64,000 bases of DNA from Salipiger bermudensis (GTDB taxonomy: Bacteria; Pseudomonadota; Alphaproteobacteria; Rhodobacterales; Rhodobacteraceae): the NCBI RefSeq assembly GCF_019801965.1, contig NZ_JAHVIA010000001.1, forward strand, positions 124,001 through 188,000, in the 5' to 3' direction. Of the stretch, positions 1-8,425 are shown one piece after another (position 1 is the stretch's first letter; every line of letters starts with the position of its first letter). A program made the position numbers and the translations under genes. The notes beneath the pieces are model-generated. The model worked only from the letters and a program-made list of their open reading frames with translations. It did not search any database and was not told where the DNA came from.

Positions 1-735
1 GGACAGGGCCTTGCCGACCGCATGCACCGCGATCCACGCGCCGGTCACGTCACGCTGTTCCAGGACTACCAGTTCGACGTCACCGCCATGCTCGAAGCCG
101 CGGAGGAGCTGGGCCTGCCCCGGCCCTTCTACCTGCTGGCGCATTCGATGGGCGGTTGCATCGGGCTGCGCGCCCTGATCGAGGGGCTGCCGGTCGAGGC
201 CGCCGCCTTCACCGGGCCGATGTGGGGCATCCGCATGGCCGCCGCCCTGCGCCCCGCCGCCTGGGCGCTAGGCTGGGGCAGCACGCAGATGGGCATCGGC
301 CATGTCTACGCGCCCTCGACGGGCCCCGACAGCTACGTCGCCACCGTGGTCTTCGAGGACAACCTGCTGACCCGCGACCGCGACAGCTGGGAGTACATGC
401 AGCGCCAGGTCCACGACATGCCCGAGCTGCAGCTCGGCGGGCCGTCGCTGCGCTGGCTGCACCAGGCGCTCAACGAATGCCTGACGCTGGCCCGCCTGCC
501 CTCGCCGACGGTCCCCGCCCTCGCCTTCGTCGGCAGCGACGAGCGCATCGTCGACGTGCCGCGCATCGCCGCGCGCATGGCGGCCTGGCCCGGCGGCCAG
601 CTCGAGATCATCGAGGGTGGCCGCCACGAGGTGCTGATGGAAGACGCGATCACCCGCGGCCAGATCGTCACCCGCATGGCCGACCTCTTCTCGACCTCGC
701 GCAAACACGGCAGCTCCGCCAGCCGCTCGGCATAA
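1..735 (+). CDS. Alpha/beta hydrolase, lysophospholipase-like (5' end outside window)
   Basis: The frame is open from base 1, so the start codon lies upstream; 244 codons plus stop are visible. The first visible residues read GQGLADR, which matches the loop after strand beta-4 in the serine aminopeptidase/lysophospholipase L2 family. The nucleophile elbow is HSMGG (visible residues 48-52, Ser49). A DERIVD segment near residue 180 supplies a plausible acid, and GGRHEVLME near residue 206 supplies the catalytic His. All three triad positions are therefore present. The substrate cannot be told from sequence: a lysophospholipase or monoacylglycerol lipase activity is the usual annotation. It is separated by 37 nt from the exonuclease gene downstream, so it may be cotranscribed with it. 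Confidence 0.85.
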   Translation, partial: GQGLADRMHRDPRAGHVTLFQDYQFDVTAMLEAAEELGLPRPFYLLAHSMGGCIGLRALIEGLPVEAAAFTGPMWGIRMAAALRPAAWALGWGSTQMGIGHVYAPSTGPDSYVATVVFEDNLLTRDRDSWEYMQRQVHDMPELQLGGPSLRWLHQALNECLTLARLPSPTVPALAFVGSDERIVDVPRIAARMAAWPGGQLEIIEGGRHEVLMEDAITRGQIVTRMADLFSTSRKHGSSASRSA

Positions 736-772
736 TCTGGCCCGCGGCCTGCGCCGCGCTACCCTCTGGCGC

Positions 773-1792
773 ATGACAGAGCCGGTCCTCAGCTTCACCG
801 AACGCGGCATCTACTGCCCGGCGGGCGATTTCCACATCGACCCGTGGCGCCCGGTCGCGCGCGCGCTGATCACCCACGGCCATTCAGACCACGCCCGCCC
901 GGGCCACGGCGCCTATCTCGCCACCGAGGCCGCCGCACCGGTGATCCGCCACCGGCTGGGCGACATCCCCCTCGACACCATCCGCTTCGGCGAGCGCCGG
1001 CAGATCGGTCGGGCCACGGTGAGCTTCCACCCCGCCGGCCATATCCCCGGCTCGGCGCAGATCCGCGTCGAGGTCGGCGGCGAGGTCTGGGTCGCCTCGG
1101 GCGATTACAAGCTGGCGCCGGACGGGCTCTGCGAGACCTTCGAGCCGGTGCGCTGCCACGCCTTCATCACCGAGTGCACCTTCGGGCTGCCGGTCTTCAC
1201 CTGGCGCCCGCAGCACGAGATCGCCGCCGAGATCAACGACTGGTGGGCCTCGACCGCCGCCGAGGGCCGGTACTGCCTGCTGGGCGCCTACTCGCTTGGC
1301 AAGGCGCAGCGGCTGCTGGCGCTGCTCGATCCCGAGATCGGCCCGATCCTCACCCACGGCGCGGTGGAAAACACCAACGCGGTGCTGCGCGCGCAAGGAT
1401 ATGCCCTGCCCGATACGCATCACGTGACGCCCGATCTCGACATCAAGGCGCATCCCGGCGCGCTGGTCATCGCGCCGCCTTCGGCGCTCGGCAGCACCTG
1501 GGCGCGGCGCTTCGGGCGCGCCTCCACCGGCATGGCTTCGGGCTGGATGCGGATGCGCGGGGTGCGCAGGCGGCGCGGGGCGGACCGGGGCTTCGTGCTC
1601 TCCGACCATGCCGACTGGCCGGAGCTGCACGAGGCGATCCGCGAGACCGGCGCCGAGCGCATCTTCGCCACCCACGGCTACACCGAGATCTTCGCCCGCT
1701 GGCTCAACACCCAAGGCTATCAGGCCGAGGTGGTGCCCACCGAGTTTGGCGGCGAAGAAGACGCGGCAGACGCTGCGGAGGATGCCGCATGA
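773..1792 (+). CDS. Ligase-associated DNA exonuclease, metallo-beta-lactamase fold
   Basis: 339 aa. The metal-binding signature HGHSDH lies at residues 35-40, followed by further His residues (HIPGS, HGAVENT, SDHADW, ATHGYTE) that fit the beta-lactamase/beta-CASP family of nucleases. The family predicted from the context is the ligase-associated DNA-damage-response exonuclease, which in other bacteria is encoded with an ATP-dependent ligase, an Lhr-type helicase and a metallophosphoesterase. The stop codon overlaps the ATG of the ligase gene (ATGA at 1789-1792), so the two are translationally coupled. The helicase and phosphoesterase partners are not downstream; upstream is only a hydrolase. 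The assignment is strong for fold and good for family because of the adjacent ligase. Confidence 0.9.
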   Translation: MTEPVLSFTERGIYCPAGDFHIDPWRPVARALITHGHSDHARPGHGAYLATEAAAPVIRHRLGDIPLDTIRFGERRQIGRATVSFHPAGHIPGSAQIRVEVGGEVWVASGDYKLAPDGLCETFEPVRCHAFITECTFGLPVFTWRPQHEIAAEINDWWASTAAEGRYCLLGAYSLGKAQRLLALLDPEIGPILTHGAVENTNAVLRAQGYALPDTHHVTPDLDIKAHPGALVIAPPSALGSTWARRFGRASTGMASGWMRMRGVRRRRGADRGFVLSDHADWPELHEAIRETGAERIFATHGYTEIFARWLNTQGYQAEVVPTEFGGEEDAADAAEDAA

Positions 1793-3381
1793 AGGCCTTT
1801 GCCGCGCTCTTCACCGCCGTCGACCAGAGCACCAAGACCACGGTCAAAACCGCCGCGCTGGCGGAATATTTCCGCACTGCGCCGGATGACGACCGGCTCT
1901 GGACCATCGCGCTTTTCTCCGGCCGCCGCCCGAAGCGCGCCGTCACCACCACGCAGCTGCGCGGATGGGCCGCCGAGCGCGCGGAGCTGCCGCTCTGGCT
2001 GCTCGAGGAGAGCTATCCCATCGTCGGCGATCTGGCCGAGACCATCGCGCTGCTGCTGCCACCGGCGAGCCGCGACTCGGATCAGAGCCTCAGCCAATGG
2101 CTCGCGGCGCTCTCCGACATGCCGAACCGCGATCTGGACGAGCGCAAGCGCTTCATCCTCGAGGCGTGGGACCAGCTCGACGAGACCGGGCGTTTCCTGT
2201 TCAACAAGCTGATCACCGGCGGCTTCCGCATCGGCGTGAGCCGCAAGCTGATGACCCGCGCGCTGGCGCAGGCCACCGGGCAGGACGAGGCAGCACTGGC
2301 GCTGCGGCTGATGGGCGACTGGACGCCGCAGAGCACCAGCTGGCACGCGCTGGTCGAGTCGCCCGACCCGGAGGAGAACGAGAGCCGCCCCTACCCGTTC
2401 TACCTCGCCTACCAGCTCGACGACGGCCCCGAGAGCCTCGGGCCGCCGGAGGATTGGCTGGCGGAATGGAAATGGGACGGCATCCGCGGCCAGCTCATCC
2501 TGCGCGGCGGATCGCATCACGTCTGGTCGCGCGGCGAGGAGCTGATGACCGACCGCTTCCCCGAGCTGGCGCGGGCGGCGGATTTCATCCCGCCCGGCCA
2601 TGTCTTCGACGGCGAGATCGTGGCGTGGGACGGTGCGCAGCCCCAGCCGTTCAACACGCTGCAACAGCGCATCGGACGCAAGACCGTGCCGAAAAAGCTG
2701 TTGAAGGAGGCGCCGGTCATCCTGCTGGCCTATGACCTGCTCGAAGCGGATGGGCAGGATCTGCGCGACACGCCCCTGGCCCGGCGCCGCGCCCGGCTCG
2801 ACGCGCTGCTCGCCGACCTGCCGCCGGATGCCCCGATCCGCCCCTCGCCGCGCCTCACGTTCGAGACATGGGAGGGGCTGGCCGAGACCCGCGCCACCGC
2901 CCGCGAGCGCCGCGCCGAGGGGCTGATGCTGAAGCGGCTGGGCGCGCCCTACCTTGCGGGGCGGAAGAAGGGCGATTGGTGGAAGTGGAAGCTCGACCCG
3001 CTCAGCGTCGACGCGGTGATGATCTATGCCCAGCAGGGCCACGGGCGGCGCGCCAACCTGTTCACCGACTTCACCTTCGCCGCCTGGGACGGCAACGATC
3101 TGGTCCCCTTCACCAAGGCCTATTCCGGCCTCACCGACGCGGAGTTCAACAAGATCACCTCATGGGTGCGCCGCAACACGCTGCAGCGCTTCGGTCCGGT
3201 GCGGCAGGTCAAGCCCGAGCTGGTCTTCGAGATCGCCTTCGAGGGCATCCAGCCGAGCCCGCGCCACAAGTCGGGGCTCGCCCTGCGCTTTCCACGCATG
3301 GCGCGCTGGCGCCACGACAAACCGGTGCAGGAGGCCAACACGCTGGCCGACCTCCAGGCGCTTCTGGCGGCCTATGGCTGA
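1789..3381 (+). CDS. ATP-dependent DNA ligase (cisplatin-damage-response type)
   Basis: 530 aa. The nucleotidyltransferase motif I is EWKWDGIRG, with Lys228 as the adenylated lysine. Motifs FDGEIVAW (about residue 280), EGLMLKR (about 380) and WWKWKLDP (motif V, about 400) follow in order, then an OB-fold region ending with a typical FEIAFEGIQPSPRHKSG segment. The N-terminal ~200 residues form the helical DNA-binding domain of bacterial ATP ligases. The open frame extends upstream inside the exonuclease gene, but the ATG at 1789 overlapping the previous stop is the sensible start. It is expected to seal nicks in DNA repair, working with the neighbouring exonuclease. It would be additional to the essential NAD-dependent LigA, which is not in this window. 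Confidence 0.93.
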   Translation: MKAFAALFTAVDQSTKTTVKTAALAEYFRTAPDDDRLWTIALFSGRRPKRAVTTTQLRGWAAERAELPLWLLEESYPIVGDLAETIALLLPPASRDSDQSLSQWLAALSDMPNRDLDERKRFILEAWDQLDETGRFLFNKLITGGFRIGVSRKLMTRALAQATGQDEAALALRLMGDWTPQSTSWHALVESPDPEENESRPYPFYLAYQLDDGPESLGPPEDWLAEWKWDGIRGQLILRGGSHHVWSRGEELMTDRFPELARAADFIPPGHVFDGEIVAWDGAQPQPFNTLQQRIGRKTVPKKLLKEAPVILLAYDLLEADGQDLRDTPLARRRARLDALLADLPPDAPIRPSPRLTFETWEGLAETRATARERRAEGLMLKRLGAPYLAGRKKGDWWKWKLDPLSVDAVMIYAQQGHGRRANLFTDFTFAAWDGNDLVPFTKAYSGLTDAEFNKITSWVRRNTLQRFGPVRQVKPELVFEIAFEGIQPSPRHKSGLALRFPRMARWRHDKPVQEANTLADLQALLAAYG

Positions 3382-3390
3382 GGCCCGACC

Positions 3391-4395
3391 TCAGCCGCAG
3401 GACGCCTCGAGCCCGACCATGCCATTGCCGACGCCGGTCACGGTCACCGAGCAGGCGCCCCCGTCGGTCTCGACCTCGACGCTCTCGCCCGCGCCAACTG
3501 CCTGCGTCTGCACGCCGTTGACGGCGATGCGCGCCGCCGATCCGTCCTCCGCCAGCCCCGAGACGAAGACCCGCAGCTTGCCGTCGGCCAGCATCGCCAC
3601 CTCTCCGGCGCGGTAGCCATCCTCGGGCGCCCCGGTCGACGCCGCGGCGCTCTCGCCCGCCTGTTCCGCGCCCTCCTCGGCCTCTTGCGAGCCCTCCTCG
3701 GCCGCTGCCCCGCAGTCCGAACCGAGAGTCGCCTTGCCGGCGTCGAGCCCCATCACCGCGACGGTGCAGGTGCCCTCGCCCAGCGTGGCCTGCGTGGTGC
3801 CGCCTGCGCCCAGCGCCGCGGCCTCGCCGTTGACCATCAGGCGTACTGAGCCGCCCGCCGGATCGACCCGCGAGACGAAGACCCGCACCTGCCCGTCGGC
3901 AAACAGCGCCGTCTCGCCGACACCCAGCGGATCGGTCACCATCATACCCTCGGCGCTGGCGCTCTCGTCGCCCGTGGCCCGCGCCGCGACCGCCGCAGCG
4001 GCCATCTGCGCCGCCTCCTGCATGCCGCCAGACAGCTCGGAGAGCGCCCCGCGCATCGCCTCGGCCTGCGACTCGGCCCGCGCCGAAAGGTCCTCGAGCC
4101 GGCTCTGCATCTCGGATTTCATCGCGTCGAGCCGCTCGCCCAGCGCGGCGGAGAGATCCTCGCCGCCCTCATCCTCCGACATCGCCGACTCGAGCGCCGC
4201 GATGCGCTCCGAGAGCCCGTCAAGCGCCGCCTGCTGGTCCGAGGCCGCCTTGCTGGCCGCCTCCTGCGCCGGCCCCATGGCGCGGCCCACCGCGTCGGTG
4301 ATCTTGCTGCCGTTGATGGCGCTGCCGGCGGCGACACCGCCGAGAAAGCCCAGAACGATCCCCACCGCGCCGTAAATGATTGGTTTCTGTGACAT
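3391..4395 (-). CDS. Membrane-anchored coiled-coil protein with duplicated C-terminal domain
   Basis: 334 aa, unrecognised. A hydrophobic Gly-rich segment at residues 6-27 is a likely membrane anchor. It is followed by Glu/Ala/Ser-rich heptad-like sequence (about 40-150) suggesting a coiled coil. Two copies of a ~72-residue domain follow: about 158-229 and 263-334. Both contain an A-x-G-(Q/K)-(V/L)-R-V-F-V-S motif, a VNG turn and a C-(T/S)-V-x-V-x-G...CG ending, so each copy could form one internal disulfide. The linker (230-262) is acidic and Ala-rich. The start at 4395 is preferred over an upstream ATG at 4413, because GGGAGG lies between them at the right distance. It is convergent with the ligase (9 nt between stops). 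Its place in the envelope is inferred; no function can be given. Confidence 0.75.
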   Translation of the reverse strand: MSQKPIIYGAVGIVLGFLGGVAAGSAINGSKITDAVGRAMGPAQEAASKAASDQQAALDGLSERIAALESAMSEDEGGEDLSAALGERLDAMKSEMQSRLEDLSARAESQAEAMRGALSELSGGMQEAAQMAAAAVAARATGDESASAEGMMVTDPLGVGETALFADGQVRVFVSRVDPAGGSVRLMVNGEAAALGAGGTTQATLGEGTCTVAVMGLDAGKATLGSDCGAAAEEGSQEAEEGAEQAGESAAASTGAPEDGYRAGEVAMLADGKLRVFVSGLAEDGSAARIAVNGVQTQAVGAGESVEVETDGGACSVTVTGVGNGMVGLEASCG

Positions 4396-4647
4396 ACGTA
4401 AATTCCCTCCCATACTCTGAAATGCAGGCCCGCCCCCTCCAAGGCGGACCCGGTGCCGAGTTTAGACCAATACCGCCCTTGATCTACGAATTTCCTTACC
4501 CGGGCGGCGATACATAGGTCGCAACGCCGCGCGGCCTGTCGGCAGGCGCCGGCGCAGGCACGCCTCCGTCGCGCTTTCCCGGCCGCGCCCATTGCCTTCT
4601 GCCCACCCCCGACCCTATGTCAGAGGGAAACTTCTGATGAGGACTCC

Positions 4648-6474
4648 ATGACGAACGCCTTTTCCCATCCCCGCCCCGTCTTCGACGCCAACGCTTCCGG
4701 GGGCCGCGACCTCGGCAAGCTGCCGGAATGGGACCTGAGCGATCTCTACGAGAGCGAGGACGCACCCGCGCTGAAGCGCGATCTCGACTGGCTGGAAGAC
4801 GCCTGCGCCCGCTTCGCGCAGGATTTCGAGGGCAAGATCGCCGGACTCGACGCCCCGGGCTTCCTCGAGATGGTCCAGCGCCACGAGAAGATCGAGGCGG
4901 TGGGCGGTCGGCTGATGTCCTTCGCCGGGCTGCGCTACTACCAGAACACCATGGACAGCGAGCGCGCCAAGTTCCTCTCCGACCTGCAGGAGAAGGTGAC
5001 GATCTACACCACGCCGCTGGTGTTCTTCACCCTCGAGCTCAACACCATCGAGGATGACGCCTATGCCGCGCTCTTCGAGGCCAATGACGAGCTGGCGCGC
5101 TACAAGCCCGCCTTCGACCGCATCCGCGCCATGAAACCCTACCAGCTCTCCGACGAGCTCGAGCGCTTCCTGCACGACATGGGCGTGGTGGGCGACGCGT
5201 GGATGAAGCTCTTCGACGAGACCATCGCCGGGCTGACCTTCACCATCGACGACGAGGAGATGTCGATCGAGGCGGCGCTCAATTTCCTGACCGAGCAGGA
5301 TCGCTCCAAGCGCGAGGCCGCCGCCCGCGAGCTGGCCCGCGTCTTCGGCGAGAACATCCGCACCTTCGCCCGCGTGCACAACACGCAGGCCAAGGAGAAG
5401 GAGGTCATGGACCGCTGGCGCGGCATGCCCTCGGCGCAGATGGGCCGTCACCTCTCCAACGATGTCGAGCCCGAGGTGGTCGAGGCGCTGCGTGACGCGG
5501 TGGTCGCGGCCTACCCGCGCCTGTCGCACCGCTATTACGAGCTTAAGCGCAAGTGGCTCGGCCTCGACACCATGCAGGTCTGGGACCGCAACGCGCCGCT
5601 GCCGATGGAGAGCACGCGCATCGTCGGCTGGGACGAGGCGCGCGACACGGTGATGCAGGCCTATGCGGGGTTCGATCCGCGCATGGCCGAGATCGCCGAG
5701 CCGTTCTTCACCAAGGGCTGGATCGATGCCGGCGTGAAGCCCGGCAAGGCGCCGGGCGCCTTCGCCCACCCCACGGTCACCGACGTGCACCCCTACGTGA
5801 TGCTGAACTATCTCGGCAAACCGCGCGACGTGATGACCCTGGCACACGAGCTCGGCCACGGCGTGCACCAGGTGCTGGCCGCCGGACAGGGCGAGATGCT
5901 GGCCTCGACGCCGCTGACGCTCGCCGAGACCGCCTCGGTCTTCGGCGAGATGCTGACCTTCCGCGCCATGCTCGACAAGGCCACCGACCCGAAGGAGCGC
6001 AAGGTGCTGCTCGCCGGCAAGGTCGAGGACATGATCAACACCGTGGTGCGGCAGATCGCGTTCTACGATTTCGAGTGCAAGCTGCACGAGGCGCGCCGCT
6101 GCGGCGAGCTGACCCCGGACGACATCAACGCGCTGTGGATGTCGGTGCAGGCCGAGAGCCTCGGGCCGTGCTTCGAGTTCATGGAAGGCTACGAGAGCTT
6201 CTGGGCCTATATCCCGCATTTCGTGCACTCGCCCTTCTACGTCTACGCCTACGCGTTCGGCGACGGCCTCGTGAACGCGCTTTACGCGGTCTACCAGGAG
6301 GATCCGGCGGGCTTCGAGGACAAGTATTTCGACATGCTGAAGGCCGGTGGCTCGAAGCACCACAAGGCGCTGCTGGCGCCCTTCGGGCTCGACGCCTCGG
6401 ATCCCAAGTTCTGGGACAAGGGCCTGTCGATGATCGAGGGCTTCATCGACGAGCTGGAGGCGATGGAGGGCTGA
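4648..6474 (+). CDS. pepF: M3 family oligoendopeptidase (PepF type)
   Basis: 608 aa, the usual length for M3B oligoendopeptidase F. The zinc-binding motif HELGH is at residues 400-404, with the downstream Glu in LAETASVFGEM supplying the third ligand, and the conserved SPFYVYAYAFG segment is near the C terminus. The protein has no signal peptide, so it should act in the cytoplasm on short peptides. Its start is ATG 4648 after GATGAGGACTCC, which contains an AGGA. It stands alone, with 252 nt of non-coding sequence upstream. A small membrane-protein gene follows 18 nt after its stop and may be cotranscribed. Confidence 0.95.
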   Translation: MTNAFSHPRPVFDANASGGRDLGKLPEWDLSDLYESEDAPALKRDLDWLEDACARFAQDFEGKIAGLDAPGFLEMVQRHEKIEAVGGRLMSFAGLRYYQNTMDSERAKFLSDLQEKVTIYTTPLVFFTLELNTIEDDAYAALFEANDELARYKPAFDRIRAMKPYQLSDELERFLHDMGVVGDAWMKLFDETIAGLTFTIDDEEMSIEAALNFLTEQDRSKREAAARELARVFGENIRTFARVHNTQAKEKEVMDRWRGMPSAQMGRHLSNDVEPEVVEALRDAVVAAYPRLSHRYYELKRKWLGLDTMQVWDRNAPLPMESTRIVGWDEARDTVMQAYAGFDPRMAEIAEPFFTKGWIDAGVKPGKAPGAFAHPTVTDVHPYVMLNYLGKPRDVMTLAHELGHGVHQVLAAGQGEMLASTPLTLAETASVFGEMLTFRAMLDKATDPKERKVLLAGKVEDMINTVVRQIAFYDFECKLHEARRCGELTPDDINALWMSVQAESLGPCFEFMEGYESFWAYIPHFVHSPFYVYAYAFGDGLVNALYAVYQEDPAGFEDKYFDMLKAGGSKHHKALLAPFGLDASDPKFWDKGLSMIEGFIDELEAMEG

Positions 6475-6492
6475 GCGCCCTCCCCGCACCCC

Positions 6493-6843
6493 ATGCAAGA
6501 GCCCCAGCCCCGCCGCACCAAGCGCTCGCTCAAGGGCCGGACACGCCGCTTTCAGGTGCATGTCCGGCGCCGGGTGCCGCCGGGGCTGCGGCTGGTGCTG
6601 GGGCTCTTGCTGATCGGCGGCGGCATCCTCGGCTTCCTGCCGATCCTCGGCTTCTGGATGATCCCGCTTGGCTTCGCGGTGGCGATGCTCGACCTCGTGC
6701 CGCTCTACCGCGCCGGCCTACGCCGCGCCGGACTCGACACGCCCACCGACACCGATGCCCTGCACCCAACGGATATCGATCCTCTGCGCCCGAGCGATAC
6801 CGATCCCCCGCCGCTGACCGACAGCGATCCTGATCCCCGGTGA
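6493..6843 (+). CDS. Small basic membrane protein with acidic Asp-Pro-rich tail
   Basis: 116 aa. The N terminus (1-33) is strongly basic (many Arg/Lys). It is followed by two closely spaced hydrophobic segments at about 34-53 and 57-72, with the Gly/Pro-rich turn common in two-helix PGPGW-like membrane proteins. After residue 83 the sequence becomes a degenerate repeat of about 10 residues built on T-D-(T/I)-D-x-L-x-P, four imperfect units. The repeat is visible in the DNA as recurring GATxCCGATCC-like words. It follows pepF by 18 nt. The first 83 residues look like a real conserved small membrane protein. The tail may be lineage-specific and recently expanded. Function unknown. Confidence 0.72.
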   Translation: MQEPQPRRTKRSLKGRTRRFQVHVRRRVPPGLRLVLGLLLIGGGILGFLPILGFWMIPLGFAVAMLDLVPLYRAGLRRAGLDTPTDTDALHPTDIDPLRPSDTDPPPLTDSDPDPR

Positions 6844-7128
6844 GTCTCCGGCGGGTCAAGGATGGCCGCAGGCCACCGCGCGCGGCGGCGCAGGCGTCCT
6901 TGAGGCGACAGCGACTCGCCCCCAGACTCGCAAAGGCGCTCTGAGCGCAGACCTGCCTCTCAGACGCCTCTCCGCAGACGGACAAGCCCGCCAACGGGCC
7001 CCACGCCAAGATGTCCGCAAGACCCGCCCCACCGGCGCCAACCCGAGGTCCCGGCCCGAAGGGCCGGGGACGAGACGACCTGCGCGGGCGCCCTGCGCCC
7101 GCTCCGCCAGATCAGCTCCGCGTCAAGG

Positions 7129-7398
7129 TCATTTGAGCTGGGAATCCTTCGAGCCGCGCCGGTTGATGCCGCCGCGCGCCCGCTGCGCCCCGTCGCGCTC
7201 CTGCTGGCAATCGATGCAGAGCTTGACCCCGGGCAGCGCCAGCCGGCGCTTCTCCGGGATCTCCTCGCCACATTCGGCACATTCGGTCAGGCTTTCGCCC
7301 ACCGGCGCACGGCGTGCTCGCATGCGCTCCAGCTCCTCCGAGATCGACGCCTCGATCTGTTCACTCACCGCCCCGTCGCGGCTCCAGCCTCCGGCCAT
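7129..7398 (-). CDS. DksA/TraR family C4-type zinc finger protein
   Basis: 89 aa. The zinc finger is CAECGEEIPEKRR...CIDCQ (Cys37, Cys40 and the second CxxC at about 58-61), the classic DksA/TraR-type C4 finger. The N-terminal half is too short for the long coiled coil of true DksA and lacks its DxxDxA tip, so this is a short TraR-like or YbiI-like relative. Such proteins may bind the RNA polymerase secondary channel, but that role is not shown for this one. A good ribosome-binding site (AAAGGGAG) lies 6 nt before the ATG at 7398. It is monocistronic, divergent from the peroxidase gene. Confidence 0.88.
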   Translation of the reverse strand: MAGGWSRDGAVSEQIEASISEELERMRARRAPVGESLTECAECGEEIPEKRRLALPGVKLCIDCQQERDGAQRARGGINRRGSKDSQLK

Positions 7399-7505
7399 GG
7401 CACACTCCCTTTCCGGGAAAAAAGATAGGCCCGCGCACGCCCTCTGACCAGCCCCATTGACTTCGCCCGCGCCGCCCTATCTTGCCTGCTCAAAGGAGTG
7501 CCCGC

Positions 7506-8021
7506 ATGTTCCGCGTTCTCGCCACCCTCGCCGCCCTGATCCTAGCCCTCCCCGCGCTTGCGGCGCAGGGCTTCAGCTTCGGCAATATCGATGGCGGCGA
7601 GCTCAACCTCGAGAGCTATCGCGGCCAGCCCGTGCTGGTGGTCAACACCGCCTCGCGCTGCGGCTTCACCCCGCAATATGACGGGCTACAGGAGCTCTAC
7701 GACACCTACCGCGATCGCGGACTGGTGGTTCTGGCGGTGCCCTCCAACGACTTTCGGCAGGAACTCGGCAGTGAGGCCGAGGTCAAGGATTTCTGCGAGC
7801 TTAACTTCGATCTCGACCTGCCGATGACCACCATCACTCACGTAACGGGCTCGCAGGCCCACCCGTTCTACCGCTGGCTGGCCCAGCAGGGGTTTTCACC
7901 GTCCTGGAATTTCAACAAGGCGTTGATTGCCCCCGACGGCAGTTTCGTCGAGGGCTGGGGCGCGCCCACGCGCCCCATGTCCGCGGCGATCACGTCGCGG
8001 GTGGAATCGCTGCTCGAGTGA
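7506..8021 (+). CDS. Glutathione peroxidase family protein, exported, Cys type
   Basis: 171 aa from ATG 7506, chosen because AAAGGAG sits 7 nt before it. Residues 1-20 form a signal peptide ending ALAA, so the product is probably periplasmic. The peroxidatic residue is Cys52 in VNTASRCGFTPQ, where animal enzymes have selenocysteine. The WNF(N)K motif supplies the conserved Trp and Asn. The catalytic Gln that normally lies in CNQF is Asp here (PSNDFRQE), so the tetrad is incomplete. The family reduces hydroperoxides, in bacteria usually with thioredoxin rather than glutathione. Convergent with the YdcH-like gene (4 nt between stops). Confidence 0.9.
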   Translation: MFRVLATLAALILALPALAAQGFSFGNIDGGELNLESYRGQPVLVVNTASRCGFTPQYDGLQELYDTYRDRGLVVLAVPSNDFRQELGSEAEVKDFCELNFDLDLPMTTITHVTGSQAHPFYRWLAQQGFSPSWNFNKALIAPDGSFVEGWGAPTRPMSAAITSRVESLLE

Positions 8022-8025
8022 CCGC

Positions 8026-8271
8026 TCAGGCGGCCTCTCGGGTCAGCAGCGCATAGAGCTCGTCCTTCAGCAGCGCACGTTCCTTGCGCAGGTCGTTCTC
8101 GGCCAGGCTGTCCATCGGCTGCACGAAGGTCTCGACCCGGTGCACCTCGCGGTTCACCTCGTGATAGCGCGCCGCGAGATGGGCAAAGCGCTTGTCGGAA
8201 GCTTTGAGCTCCGAGATCCGGTCGGCGAGGTCGGGAAATTCCTTGGCGAGGTCGTGCGGGACGTGGGACAT
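8026..8271 (-). CDS. YdcH/DUF465 family small protein
   Basis: 81 aa, all helical, with alternating charged and hydrophobic residues (HLAARYHEVNREVHRVE, LRKERALLKDELYALL) as in the DUF465/YdcH family. The family is widespread in proteobacteria, and the length is within the usual 70-85 residues. The function is not established. The end of the gene is 4 nt from the end of the peroxidase gene on the other strand. An SD-like GGAGGAGA lies just before the start. Confidence 0.88.
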   Translation of the reverse strand: MSHVPHDLAKEFPDLADRISELKASDKRFAHLAARYHEVNREVHRVETFVQPMDSLAENDLRKERALLKDELYALLTREAA

Positions 8272-8425
8272 GCTCTGTCTCCTCCTTCTTCGGGTCGTCG
8301 TCTTCGGGCCGTTCGCCCGCCCGGCGCCGTCATGAGACCGGCGCGGGAGCCCAAGCTGGCACGCGCCGCGACGCGCCGGCCTTGACCCGGATCAAACCGC
8401 CCGCTGTTTTCGCGACATTGTTTCG

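Noticed and set aside
844-1788. Upstream extension of the ligase reading frame
   Set aside because: It lies inside the exonuclease gene in another frame and is Arg/Pro-rich; the ligase starts at 1789.
4615-6561. Minus-strand open frame of 648 codons across pepF
   Set aside because: A composition-driven shadow of pepF; no motif or start signal.
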